From positions 1 to 27,606 of the forward strand of contig CAZZWS010000020.1 in assembly GCA_964657795.1 (NCBI GenBank): a stretch of DNA of 27,606 nt. The letters are read 5' to 3'. Shown one piece after another: positions 16,363-23,737 of this stretch. Each line of letters starts with the position of its first letter. Position 1 is the first letter of the stretch. The DNA comes from CAHJXF01 sp964657795 (lineage in GTDB: Bacteria > Pseudomonadota > Gammaproteobacteria > Burkholderiales > Burkholderiaceae_D). Both the position numbers and the translations under genes were made by a program. A model generated the notes under the pieces. It saw nothing but the letters and a program-made list of their open reading frames with translations. It did no database searches and had not been told where the DNA came from.

Positions 16363-16751
16363 CGACCATGCAATCCGACTACACCATCACGTTCTTCTAC
16401 TACCCCGACCTCGCCGCGGTCGTCCCGTTCTACGAAGGCACGCTCGGTTTCGAGCTCGTCCTCGACCAGGGACTCGCCCGCATCTATCGCGTCGGCGGCA
16501 GCAGCTACTTCGGCATCGTCGACGGGCAGCGGGGCCATCTCGCGCATCAGCCGCGGAGCGCGGTGCTGCTGACGATGGTCGTCGCCGACGTCCCGGCATG
16601 GCATGCACGGATGAAGGCGGCCGGGGTGGCCGAGCTGGGCGAGATCCTGACCGGCACCTACTGCGAACACTTCTTCTTCCGGGATCCGCACGGCTACGCG
16701 ATCGAGGTCCAGCGCTTTCGCGACCCCGACGTCGCGAAGCTGTTCACGTGA
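16359..16751 (+). CDS. VOC (glyoxalase/dioxygenase superfamily) protein
   Basis: The 130-residue protein has the paired beta-alpha-beta-beta-beta modules of the vicinal oxygen chelate superfamily. The N-terminal half reads YPDLAAVVPFYEGTLGFELVLD, and the C-terminal half ends in FFFRDPHGYAIEVQRF with the usual metal-site glutamate (Glu116). VOC proteins act as lyases, isomerases, dioxygenases or binding proteins, so the reaction cannot be told. The start overlaps the preceding stop (ATGA) and the stop overlaps the next start (GTGA), so it is an integral part of the operon. It may process or isomerise a pathway intermediate. Confidence 0.88.
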   Translation: MTTMQSDYTITFFYYPDLAAVVPFYEGTLGFELVLDQGLARIYRVGGSSYFGIVDGQRGHLAHQPRSAVLLTMVVADVPAWHARMKAAGVAELGEILTGTYCEHFFFRDPHGYAIEVQRFRDPDVAKLFT

Positions 16752-18802
16752 GCGTCGATGCCGCGGTCCGGGCCTGCTGCCTGGCCGTCGTCCACACCGC
16801 GTCGCGGACCGTGCTGGCCGCTCGCGTCACGCCGGGCGGTCGGCGTCCGCTGACGCTCGCCGAGGGATACGTATCGCTGCTGGTCGACACCACCGCCGAG
16901 GACCGGGAGGCGAAGGGACTGCGCAAGCTCGAAGTCGGCCAGCCGCCGCGCATCGCCGTGCACGACACGCTGCTCGAGGCGGTGGATCGCGAACGCCTGC
17001 TGCTGGTCACCGGACCGGCCGGCAGCGGCAAGCACACGTCGTTGCTGCACCTCGCAGCCCACCTCGCGGGCGCGCTGATCGACGATCCCGCGTGGACGCT
17101 GGACGGCCTTGCGCGCCCGGTCCCGCGCAACGATGCGGGCACCGTGACGGTCGAGCGGTGGACCGGCGCGCTTCCGGTACCGCTCTTTCTCGACGCAGCC
17201 GCATCGCTCGAAGCCTCGCTGCTTCAGCACGGCATCGTCGGCCGCCGGGTCATCGGCGGCTCGCTCGATGCGCTGCTGCTGATCGATCGCGCCGAACGGC
17301 TCGGCGACGGCGGTTCCGCATGGCTGGCCGAAGCCGCCACGCTCGCGAGCGATCGTCCCCGGGTCCGCGTGCTCGTCGCCGGCGATGCGGACGCATGCAG
17401 GGCCTGGCGCGTGCCCGCGACCTTCGCGCGCCGACGTGTCATGCCGCTGTTCGAGGCGCAGCGGGCAACGCTGCGGGCGCTCGTTCGGCCGGACGCACCG
17501 ACGGCCGTGCCGACCGACGCCGATGTCGCGGGACGCATCTCTCTGTACGCACTCGCGCTGGAAAACGGCGTCGTCGACGAGAGCTCTTTCGTGGTCGTCG
17601 ATCGCTGGGTGGCCGATGCTGCCCGTCGCGAGGCGGTCGACGCCTCGGAACGGGCGCCGGACGACCGCGTCGGACAGCCGTTCCTGCGAACCTTCATCGA
17701 GGCGAGACGCCTGGAAAGCGAGTCGATCGATGCCGTCGGCGCGCTGCATCGCGCCGATCCGGCGCGCTGGTCGGACGTCGTCCGCGTGCTGGCCCGGCGT
17801 CTCGTGGCCGACGGACGACCGCTCGATCCGCTCGTCGCGGCATTGATGGAAGGCGACGACGAGATGTCGGCCCGGGGTGTGGTCACGGCGTCGCGGATCG
17901 AAGCCGATACGGAAGCCGACGCGGCAACCGATACGGCGCTCGGTCCCGCCGCGCGCCGTGCGATCCGCGCGGCACTCGTGCCGATCATCGAAAGCGGCCG
18001 ACTGCCACTCGCGTTTCGCGAGGAAGCGGGCCGCTCGCTCGCGAGCAACGGCGACCCGCGCGACCTCGACGCGCTCGTCCCGATCGCGGCCGGCCCGTTC
18101 ACGATGGGCTCGACCGCGCATCCCAACAGCACGCCGCCGCACGTCGTGACGCTCGCCGCGTATCGCATCGGACGCTACCCGGTCACCAACGATCGCTATC
18201 GCCGCTTCGTCGAGGCGACGGGCCGGGGATGGCGTTCGAGCGACGGATTTCTGGCCGTCCGAGCCAGCAGCCCGGCCGTCGATCTCACGTGGCGAGACGC
18301 TCGCGCTTATTGCGACTGGCTGACGAGCCGCTGGCGAGCCGAAGGCCGCATCGCCTCCGACGACGTCGTGCGCCTGCCCACCGAGCCGGAATGGGAGCGC
18401 GCGGCACGCGGCCTGCGTTCCGCGGATGGCCTCGTCTACCCGTGGCCCTCCGCGTGGGACGACGACCGCACGAATGGTGCGGAGGCCGGCCTGAACGAGA
18501 CCTGCACCGTCGGACTCTTCCCGCTCGGCCGCTCGCCGGACGGCTGCGACGACATGGCCGGCCAGGTATGGGAATGGACGACGACGTTGTGGGGCGAGGA
18601 CATGGCCACGCCGCGCTTCGCGTATCCGTATGCCGACGACGGTCGCGAAGACGTCGATGCGCCGGCCGATGTGCGCCGGGTGCTGCGCGGTGGATGCTTC
18701 CTCAGTCCGCGCGAGAAGGCCAACTGCACCTATCGCGGCAGCCTCGAGCCCGACGGCTTCTGGCGCGGCAACGGCTTTCGCATCGTCGTCGCCCCCGGCT
18801 GA
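16748..18802 (+). CDS. P-loop NTPase (NACHT/STAND-like) fused to a formylglycine-generating-enzyme-like (SUMF1) domain
   Basis: The 684-residue protein starts at a GTG overlapping the VOC stop. After a short N-terminal region (EGYVSLLVD) comes a P-loop ATPase module with Walker A GPAGSGKHT (residues 89-97) and a Walker B-like LLLIDRAERL (177-186). A long helical middle follows. From about residue 440 to the end lies an FGE/SUMF1 domain: PIAAGPFTMGS, YRIGRYPVTNDRYRRFVEATG, VRLPTEPEWERAARG, DMAGQVWEWT, RVLRGGCF, GNGFRIV. True FGE oxidases have two copper-binding cysteines five residues apart; here the cysteines are Cys650 and Cys660, so oxidase activity is doubtful. NACHT-FGE fusions are known as stand-alone signalling or defence-type proteins. 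Placement as the last coupled gene of a catabolic and uptake operon is unusual. Function unknown. Confidence 0.85.
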   Translation: MSVDAAVRACCLAVVHTASRTVLAARVTPGGRRPLTLAEGYVSLLVDTTAEDREAKGLRKLEVGQPPRIAVHDTLLEAVDRERLLLVTGPAGSGKHTSLLHLAAHLAGALIDDPAWTLDGLARPVPRNDAGTVTVERWTGALPVPLFLDAAASLEASLLQHGIVGRRVIGGSLDALLLIDRAERLGDGGSAWLAEAATLASDRPRVRVLVAGDADACRAWRVPATFARRRVMPLFEAQRATLRALVRPDAPTAVPTDADVAGRISLYALALENGVVDESSFVVVDRWVADAARREAVDASERAPDDRVGQPFLRTFIEARRLESESIDAVGALHRADPARWSDVVRVLARRLVADGRPLDPLVAALMEGDDEMSARGVVTASRIEADTEADAATDTALGPAARRAIRAALVPIIESGRLPLAFREEAGRSLASNGDPRDLDALVPIAAGPFTMGSTAHPNSTPPHVVTLAAYRIGRYPVTNDRYRRFVEATGRGWRSSDGFLAVRASSPAVDLTWRDARAYCDWLTSRWRAEGRIASDDVVRLPTEPEWERAARGLRSADGLVYPWPSAWDDDRTNGAEAGLNETCTVGLFPLGRSPDGCDDMAGQVWEWTTTLWGEDMATPRFAYPYADDGREDVDAPADVRRVLRGGCFLSPREKANCTYRGSLEPDGFWRGNGFRIVVAPG

Positions 18803-18806
18803 CCGA

Positions 18807-19943
18807 TCAGCGCGTCGCGAGGGCCGCCGCCATCCGCGCGAGCCCGTCGTCGAGCACCGCACGCGTGCAGCCGAAGTTGAGGCGCAGCCACGATCCATGG
18901 TGCTCGCCGAAATCCGCACCGGCACTGAAAGCCACGCGACCGCGCTCGAGGAAGAAGGTCTGGGGATCGATGCCGAGGTCCAGTGCGGAGCAGTCGAGCC
19001 ACGCGAGGAAGGTCGCCTCCGGCAGGGTCATGCGGATGCCGGGAAAGCGCTCGCGCACGACCGTGTCGAGATGGTCGCGGTTGCGCGTCAGGTGCTCCAT
19101 CAGCGCCCGTCGCCAGGGTCCGCCGTGTTCGAGCGCCGCTTCGGTCGCCGCGAGACCGAAAAGGTTGACACTGTCGACCATCCCGAGACGCGTCGCCTCG
19201 AAGCGTCCGCGCAACGCGCCATCGGGGATGATCGCGAAAGCGGTCTTGAGCCCCGCGACGTTCCAGGTCTTGCTGGCGGCCATCAGCGTGATCGTGCGCT
19301 TCGCGACCTCGACGTCGAGCGACGCGATCGGTACGTGTGCGCGGCCGTCGTACACGAGGTCGCAGTGGATCTCGTCGGACACGATCCACACGTCGCGTTC
19401 GATGCAGGCCTGCGCGAGCGCGACGAGTTCCTCGCGCGCGAAGACCTTGCCGACCGGATTGTGCGGATTGCAGAGCAGGTACACCGCGGCGCGTTCGAGC
19501 GCGGCATCGCGGGCGTCGGCATCGACGCCCTGTGCGCTGAACGGCAGGTCGACGCGCGTCAGGCCCCAGTGGCCCGGTGCGTTCAGGATCGGTCGATAGA
19601 CGGGCGTGTTGACGACGACGCCATCGCCCGGTGCGGTGAGCGCCTTCAGCGCCATGTTGAAGCCCGGCTCGACGCCCGGCAGGAACACGATGTCCTCGAC
19701 CGCGATGGTCCACCCGTAGCGGGCGGCGCAGTGGACGACGATGCGCTCGCGCAGCCGCTCGCTCGCCGCGGCGTAACCGAAGACCGGATGCGAGAGTCGC
19801 GCCCGCAACGCGTCGACGATGGCCGGCGCGACCGCGAAATCCATGTCGGCGACCCACATCGGCAGGACGTCGGACGCGTAACGGCTCCACTTGTTGCTGT
19901 CGCTGCCGCGGCGGTCCGGACTCGTGGCGAAGTCGAAAGTCAT
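18807..19943 (-). CDS. PatB/MalY-type PLP-dependent C-S beta-lyase (aminotransferase fold)
   Basis: The 378-residue enzyme matches the PatB/MalY family, which cleaves cystathionine, cysteine or S-conjugates to a thiol, pyruvate and ammonia. Family motifs are RRGSDSNKW near the N-terminus, PMWVADMDF (28-36), CNPHNPVGKVF (158-168), SDEIHCDLVYDG (189-200) and the PLP lysine Lys225 in ASKTWNVAGLKTAF. A C-terminal arginine region (WLRLNFGCTR) binds the substrate carboxylate. It lies 38 nt downstream of the TonB receptor gene and is probably the last gene of that operon. No good Shine-Dalgarno precedes the ATG at 19943; the start is chosen from the family N-terminus. It converges on the NTPase-FGE gene with only 4 nt between stops. 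Confidence 0.9.
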   Translation of the reverse strand: MTFDFATSPDRRGSDSNKWSRYASDVLPMWVADMDFAVAPAIVDALRARLSHPVFGYAAASERLRERIVVHCAARYGWTIAVEDIVFLPGVEPGFNMALKALTAPGDGVVVNTPVYRPILNAPGHWGLTRVDLPFSAQGVDADARDAALERAAVYLLCNPHNPVGKVFAREELVALAQACIERDVWIVSDEIHCDLVYDGRAHVPIASLDVEVAKRTITLMAASKTWNVAGLKTAFAIIPDGALRGRFEATRLGMVDSVNLFGLAATEAALEHGGPWRRALMEHLTRNRDHLDTVVRERFPGIRMTLPEATFLAWLDCSALDLGIDPQTFFLERGRVAFSAGADFGEHHGSWLRLNFGCTRAVLDDGLARMAAALATR

Positions 19944-19951
19944 CGATGGAG

Positions 19952-19992
19952 GTTCAGAACCGGTTCGATCGCTCGCCCCGTTCAGAACCGGT
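19952..19992. repeat. 13-bp direct repeat between the TonB receptor gene and patB-like gene
   Basis: GTTCAGAACCGGT occurs at 19952-19964 and 19980-19992. The second copy covers the last codons and stop of the receptor gene. The first includes part of the 10-bp palindrome GAACCGGTTC (19957-19966). It looks like a small local duplication; a processing or regulatory role is possible but unsupported. Confidence 0.6.
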
Positions 19993-22441
19993 ACGAAGCC
20001 TTGGCGTAATAGAAGCCGCCGTTGATGCCCCACGGCGAAAGACCGGAGTCGTACGGAATCGTGTCGACCAGATACTGGTCGTTGTGCGAGTTGATGCGGT
20101 CCGGATACTTGTTGAAGACGTTGTCGGCGCCGGCCGTGAGCGTCAGGTGCGAGTCGACCTGATAGCTGCCCGAAAGGTTGGTGATCCAGCGGCCGCGATA
20201 CTTCTGCGGGACGATGCCCGCCGCCGGGATGTTCGCTGCGGGGACACGGGTCACCGATCCGTAGTGCGTTTCGTTGAGATAGGCGCTCCACGGACCCAGC
20301 GTCCAGTCCGCCGACAGCGAGACCTTGGTCTTCGGTGCGGCATCGGTCAACAGCGCGCGGCTGCCGGTACCGAACAGCACTTGCGTCGGCGCATAGGTCG
20401 CCAGTACCGAGTTCGTACCCGCCGACTCGAGCACGGTGATGTGGTTGACGTTGCCGCCCGCAGACAGGTTCGACTTGCCCAGGCTGCCGAGGTCGAGACG
20501 ATAGTTGGCGACGACGTCGATGCCGCGCGTCCGGGTCGTGGCGCCATTCAGGAAGAACTGGGCGCCGGTGACCTGCTGGTTCGGGACGACCGAATTGAAA
20601 TAGTGGGTCAGCGCAGAGCCGGTGGCCAGCGTGATGCGGTCCGAATACACGACCTGGTCACGGATGCGGATCTGGTACGCGTCCAGCGTGATGTCCAGGT
20701 CGCGCGTCGGCTTCAGCACGATGCCCACGCTGTAGTTGGCCGACTTCTCGGGCCGCAACGGCTGGGCGCCGAGCGCGCGCGCGGCGGCGCTGCCGACCGC
20801 GTACGTCCCCGACTGCTGCAGCGTCTGGGAGACGATGCTGGTGTTGATCGACTGGTAGTGTTCCTGTGCGAGGGACGGAGCGCGAAAGCCGTTCGAGACG
20901 GTACCGCGCAGCGCGATCTGCGGCGTCAACTCGTAGCGCAGAGACAGCTTGCCGGATTCCGTCGAGCCGACGCCTTCGTCGTAATCCTCGTAGCGTCCCG
21001 CGAGCCCGGCCGACAGTTGGCTCGTCAGCTTCGTCTCGAGATCGACGTAAGCGTTGCCGCTGGTGCGAAACCAGCTGCCGGTCTGGTCGGGCGGCGTGCC
21101 GGTCCGCACCTGCGCACCCACCGGGCTCCCGATCGTGTCGCCGTAGTAGGAAGTGGGATCGCCCTTCGTGATCCGGTAGCGCTCCTGCCGCACCTCAAGT
21201 CCCGTGGCCACCGTCAACGGGTTCGGCAGGAACGACAGCGAGAAGTCGCGCGAGGCCTGCAACGCGGCCTGCATGTCGCTGTCCTGGTAGGCACCGAGGT
21301 AGAACACCGAGGGCGAATAGCCGAACGACCGGTACAGCGATACGTTCAGCGTATTGGCAGCGCGCAGCTGAACGGAGTTGGCGCCGACATTGGTGTACGC
21401 CTTCCAGTCCCAACCCGACAGGTACCCCTTCAGGCCGACGAGGATCTGTCCGTCGACCGACGTCGCGACCTGCTCGGGACGATAGCCGTTGGGGTACAGC
21501 GCGATGATGTTGCGGTTGTTGTTCTGCGTGCGATAGAAGCCGTAGGTCGTGTCCTCGCGCTGGCCACCGATCAGGGATCCGAAGAGCTGGATGTCATCGG
21601 TCAGCTTGTATTCGAAGTTCAACGCGCCCTGCTGCGCGACCTCTGGCGAGTCGCCGCGATACTGGTAGGCGACTCCGCCGGCCGCCGCGACGACCGCAGG
21701 CGTCTGCGCGCCGAATTCCGCGCGATTCGTGCCCTGCTGCTTCGCGAGATTCCACGACAGGCGGACCCAGCCTGGATGCTCCGATGTGCCGAAGGCCAGG
21801 CCCGTGCTGCCGGTCAAGGTGCCGTTGGTGCCGTCACCCCGGTAGGTCTGGCTGGCCATGCCCGAGACGACGTTGGTGCCCGTTCCGGCGCCGTGCTTGA
21901 GGATGATGTTCACCACACCGGCGATGGCATCGGATCCGTACTGCGCCGATGCACCATCCGTCAGCACCTCGATGTGGTCGATGGCCGCGACCGGGATGCT
22001 GCCGACGTCGACCGGTGCCGAGCCGCGCGCGATGTCGGCGTTGAGATTGACCGTGGCCGACGTGTGATAACGCACGCCATCGACCAGCACGATCACCTCG
22101 TTCGGCGACAGGCCCCGCAGGATGAACGGTCGTTGCACGCTGGCCGCCCCCTGGTTCTGCCGCGGGAAATCGACCGACGGCAGCAGCGAGTTGAGGATGC
22201 TGCCGATGTCGCTGTAGCCGCTCGACGTCAACTCCTTGGCGGAGATGACCTGGATCGGAGACTGCGAGTCGCCGACCGTGCGATTGGATTGCCGCGTGCC
22301 CGTGACGATCACCGCATCGAGGTTCGAGACGGCCTTCGCCCCGTCGTCCGCGATCGGTGCCACCTGCGCGACCGAGGAGCATGCCTGCATCGCGAAGCCG
22401 AAGCCCAGCGCGGTCGAGATCGCGGTACGGATGAAGTTCAT
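19982..22441 (-). CDS. TonB-dependent outer-membrane receptor
   Basis: The 819-residue protein has an N-terminal signal peptide (MNFIRTAISTALGFGFAM, cleavage probably after SSVAQ), a TonB-box-like region (LDAVIVTGTRQ) and a plug domain (PIQVISAKELTSSGYSDIGSIL, IVLVDGVRYH, IDHIEVLTDGASAQYGSDAIAGVVNIIL). A long beta-barrel rich in aromatic strands follows and ends in a C-terminal Phe (KASYRF), the usual outer-membrane insertion signal. The ATG at 22441 follows AGAGGAG at about 7 nt. It imports an unknown substrate across the outer membrane. Placement between a sulfurtransferase and a C-S lyase suggests a sulfur-containing or amino-acid-derived ligand rather than a ferric siderophore. This is inference. 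Confidence 0.95.
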   Translation of the reverse strand: MNFIRTAISTALGFGFAMQACSSVAQVAPIADDGAKAVSNLDAVIVTGTRQSNRTVGDSQSPIQVISAKELTSSGYSDIGSILNSLLPSVDFPRQNQGAASVQRPFILRGLSPNEVIVLVDGVRYHTSATVNLNADIARGSAPVDVGSIPVAAIDHIEVLTDGASAQYGSDAIAGVVNIILKHGAGTGTNVVSGMASQTYRGDGTNGTLTGSTGLAFGTSEHPGWVRLSWNLAKQQGTNRAEFGAQTPAVVAAAGGVAYQYRGDSPEVAQQGALNFEYKLTDDIQLFGSLIGGQREDTTYGFYRTQNNNRNIIALYPNGYRPEQVATSVDGQILVGLKGYLSGWDWKAYTNVGANSVQLRAANTLNVSLYRSFGYSPSVFYLGAYQDSDMQAALQASRDFSLSFLPNPLTVATGLEVRQERYRITKGDPTSYYGDTIGSPVGAQVRTGTPPDQTGSWFRTSGNAYVDLETKLTSQLSAGLAGRYEDYDEGVGSTESGKLSLRYELTPQIALRGTVSNGFRAPSLAQEHYQSINTSIVSQTLQQSGTYAVGSAAARALGAQPLRPEKSANYSVGIVLKPTRDLDITLDAYQIRIRDQVVYSDRITLATGSALTHYFNSVVPNQQVTGAQFFLNGATTRTRGIDVVANYRLDLGSLGKSNLSAGGNVNHITVLESAGTNSVLATYAPTQVLFGTGSRALLTDAAPKTKVSLSADWTLGPWSAYLNETHYGSVTRVPAANIPAAGIVPQKYRGRWITNLSGSYQVDSHLTLTAGADNVFNKYPDRINSHNDQYLVDTIPYDSGLSPWGINGGFYYAKASYRF

Positions 22442-22491
22442 GGTGGCTCCTCTGGGTGGCACCGGGTTCATGGATCGGAAAGGCGAACGAA

Positions 22492-23385
22492 TCAGCCGGG
22501 CGCCGGACCGCGGGCGACCGGGCGGGAAGGGTCGGCGCTCCACGCGGACCACGAGCCGACGTACATCGGCGCGTCGATGCCGATCGATGCGAGCGCGATC
22601 AGGTCATGCGCGGCCGAGACGCCGGCGCCGCAATAGACCCCGACCGGGCGCGCGCCTCCGAGGCCGGCGGCGACATACAGCGCGCGCAATTGCCGCGCGT
22701 CGAGAAAGCGACCGGTCGCGTCGAGATTGGCCGCGGCCGGCACGCTGACCGCTCCGGGGATGTGCCCGCGCGGCGCCTCGCCGGGCCTGGTCTCGCCACC
22801 CTCGTAGTTCGGCGCGATGCGCGAGTCGAGCAGCAGGCCGGTGCGCGCGAGGAACTGCGCATCGTCGGCATCCAGGACCGGCATGTGCGCACCTTCCACG
22901 ACGAGACTTCCGGGCGGCGGCTCGGTGGCGCGGTTCGTGGTCGGGAGGCCGGCGGCGACCCAGGCCGGGAAGCCGCCGTCCAGCAGGCGAACCCTCGTGA
23001 CGCCCGCCCATCGCAGGACCCACCAGGCGCGCGCGGCCTGAAGGCCACCGTCATGGTCGTACACCACCACGTCGCTGTCGGCGTGCAGTCCGAGACGCCA
23101 GACGCTCTGCTGCAGACTCCGGATGGTGGGCAGGGGTCGGCTCCCGGCGAGTCCGCCGCCGGGTCCGGCGAAATCGGTCGCGAGATGCGCATCGACCGCG
23201 CCGGGGATGCGGAGCACCGCATCCCACGGGCCCGCGGGCTCCGCGTCCGGCGCGCGTACGGCGATGACGACCGGCGAGCGGCCTGCCGCGATCGCCTCGG
23301 CGACGTCGACCGGCTCGACGAGCACGGCCGTCCGAAGCGCGCGGTCGCGGGCTGCGGTCGTGTTCTGCGCGTCGGGTGGAAGCAT
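22492..23385 (-). CDS. 3-Mercaptopyruvate/thiosulfate sulfurtransferase (two rhodanese domains)
   Basis: The 297-residue protein has two rhodanese domains. The first (about 20-150) is catalytically inactive, with Asp at the usual cysteine place (YDHDGGLQAARAWW). The second (about 170-290) carries the active-site Cys252 in CGAGVSA, close to the CG[ST]GVT loop of 3-mercaptopyruvate sulfurtransferases and unlike the basic loop of thiosulfate enzymes. It transfers sulfur from 3-mercaptopyruvate to a thiophilic acceptor, leaving pyruvate. The divergent aminotransferase at 23738 could make mercaptopyruvate from cysteine. I chose the ATG at 23385 because the frame upstream runs through the predicted promoter; it has no clear Shine-Dalgarno. 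It is the first gene of the receptor/C-S-lyase operon and lies 50 nt before the receptor gene. Confidence 0.88.
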   Translation of the reverse strand: MLPPDAQNTTAARDRALRTAVLVEPVDVAEAIAAGRSPVVIAVRAPDAEPAGPWDAVLRIPGAVDAHLATDFAGPGGGLAGSRPLPTIRSLQQSVWRLGLHADSDVVVYDHDGGLQAARAWWVLRWAGVTRVRLLDGGFPAWVAAGLPTTNRATEPPPGSLVVEGAHMPVLDADDAQFLARTGLLLDSRIAPNYEGGETRPGEAPRGHIPGAVSVPAAANLDATGRFLDARQLRALYVAAGLGGARPVGVYCGAGVSAAHDLIALASIGIDAPMYVGSWSAWSADPSRPVARGPAPG

Positions 23386-23452
23386 TCGGAGGGATCCGAT
23401 CGGGTCGGTCAGAGGCCCTTCGAGAGGTCGAAGGCACGTGGAGGTCGAAAAG

Positions 23453-23481
23453 ATTATGTGAGTCGGCCTGCCTGCTGTCGC
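23453..23481 (-). promoter_or_regulatory. Predicted promoter of the sulfurtransferase-receptor-C-S-lyase operon
   Basis: On the minus strand GCGACA (23481-23476) and CATAAT (23458-23453) are 17 nt apart. They lie at exactly the same offsets from operator C as the hexamers of the DapA-like operon lie from operator B (-35 at +22, -10 at +45 from the operator end). The predicted transcription start near 23446 gives a leader of about 60 nt. Confidence 0.55.
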
Positions 23482-23502
23482 ATCACTTTTCGTGGGCAAC
23501 AC

Positions 23503-23517
23503 TTAACCTCGTGTTAT
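23503..23517 (-). promoter_or_regulatory. LysR-type operator copy C (sulfurtransferase/aminotransferase intergenic)
   Basis: Read towards the sulfurtransferase the site is ATAACACGAGGTTAA, sharing ATAACACG and GTTA with copies A and B. It lies 117 nt upstream of the sulfurtransferase ATG and 220 nt upstream of the aminotransferase ATG, so it may serve both divergent units. Confidence 0.72.
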
Positions 23518-23737
23518 GCGATCGCGCCGACGAGGCACCACGAAGCGCCACGGCAGTTTGGTACCTTCGCTCTCGCAAGGCCTTGATTCATGAGCCTCTT
23601 CGGGCTGTCGACCCGGTGGAAGTCGAGGGCTTCGCCGCGCATCGATCGCGCCGCAAGAGTGCATTTGCGAGCGCGAATCGAACCAGGAACGGGTGCTAGC
23701 ATTTTTCCGCCCTCACCCGACGATTCCTTCGCGACCC
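23518..23737. other. Leader region of the aminotransferase gene
   Basis: These 220 bases lie between operator C and the aminotransferase start. No second gene is convincing; a frame starting at 23590 runs into the aminotransferase in another frame and has shadow composition. A TTGCGA at 23665-23670 has no well-spaced -10. The transcription start could not be placed. Confidence 0.4.

Noticed and set aside
16748..18802. Assignment of the C-terminal domain as an active sulfatase-modifying formylglycine-generating enzyme
   Set aside because: The cysteine spacing does not fit the copper site, and no sulfatase gene is nearby.
23386..23502. GTG at 23502 as the start of the sulfurtransferase
   Set aside because: It would sit one base from operator C, upstream of the predicted promoter, and adds residues unlike the family.
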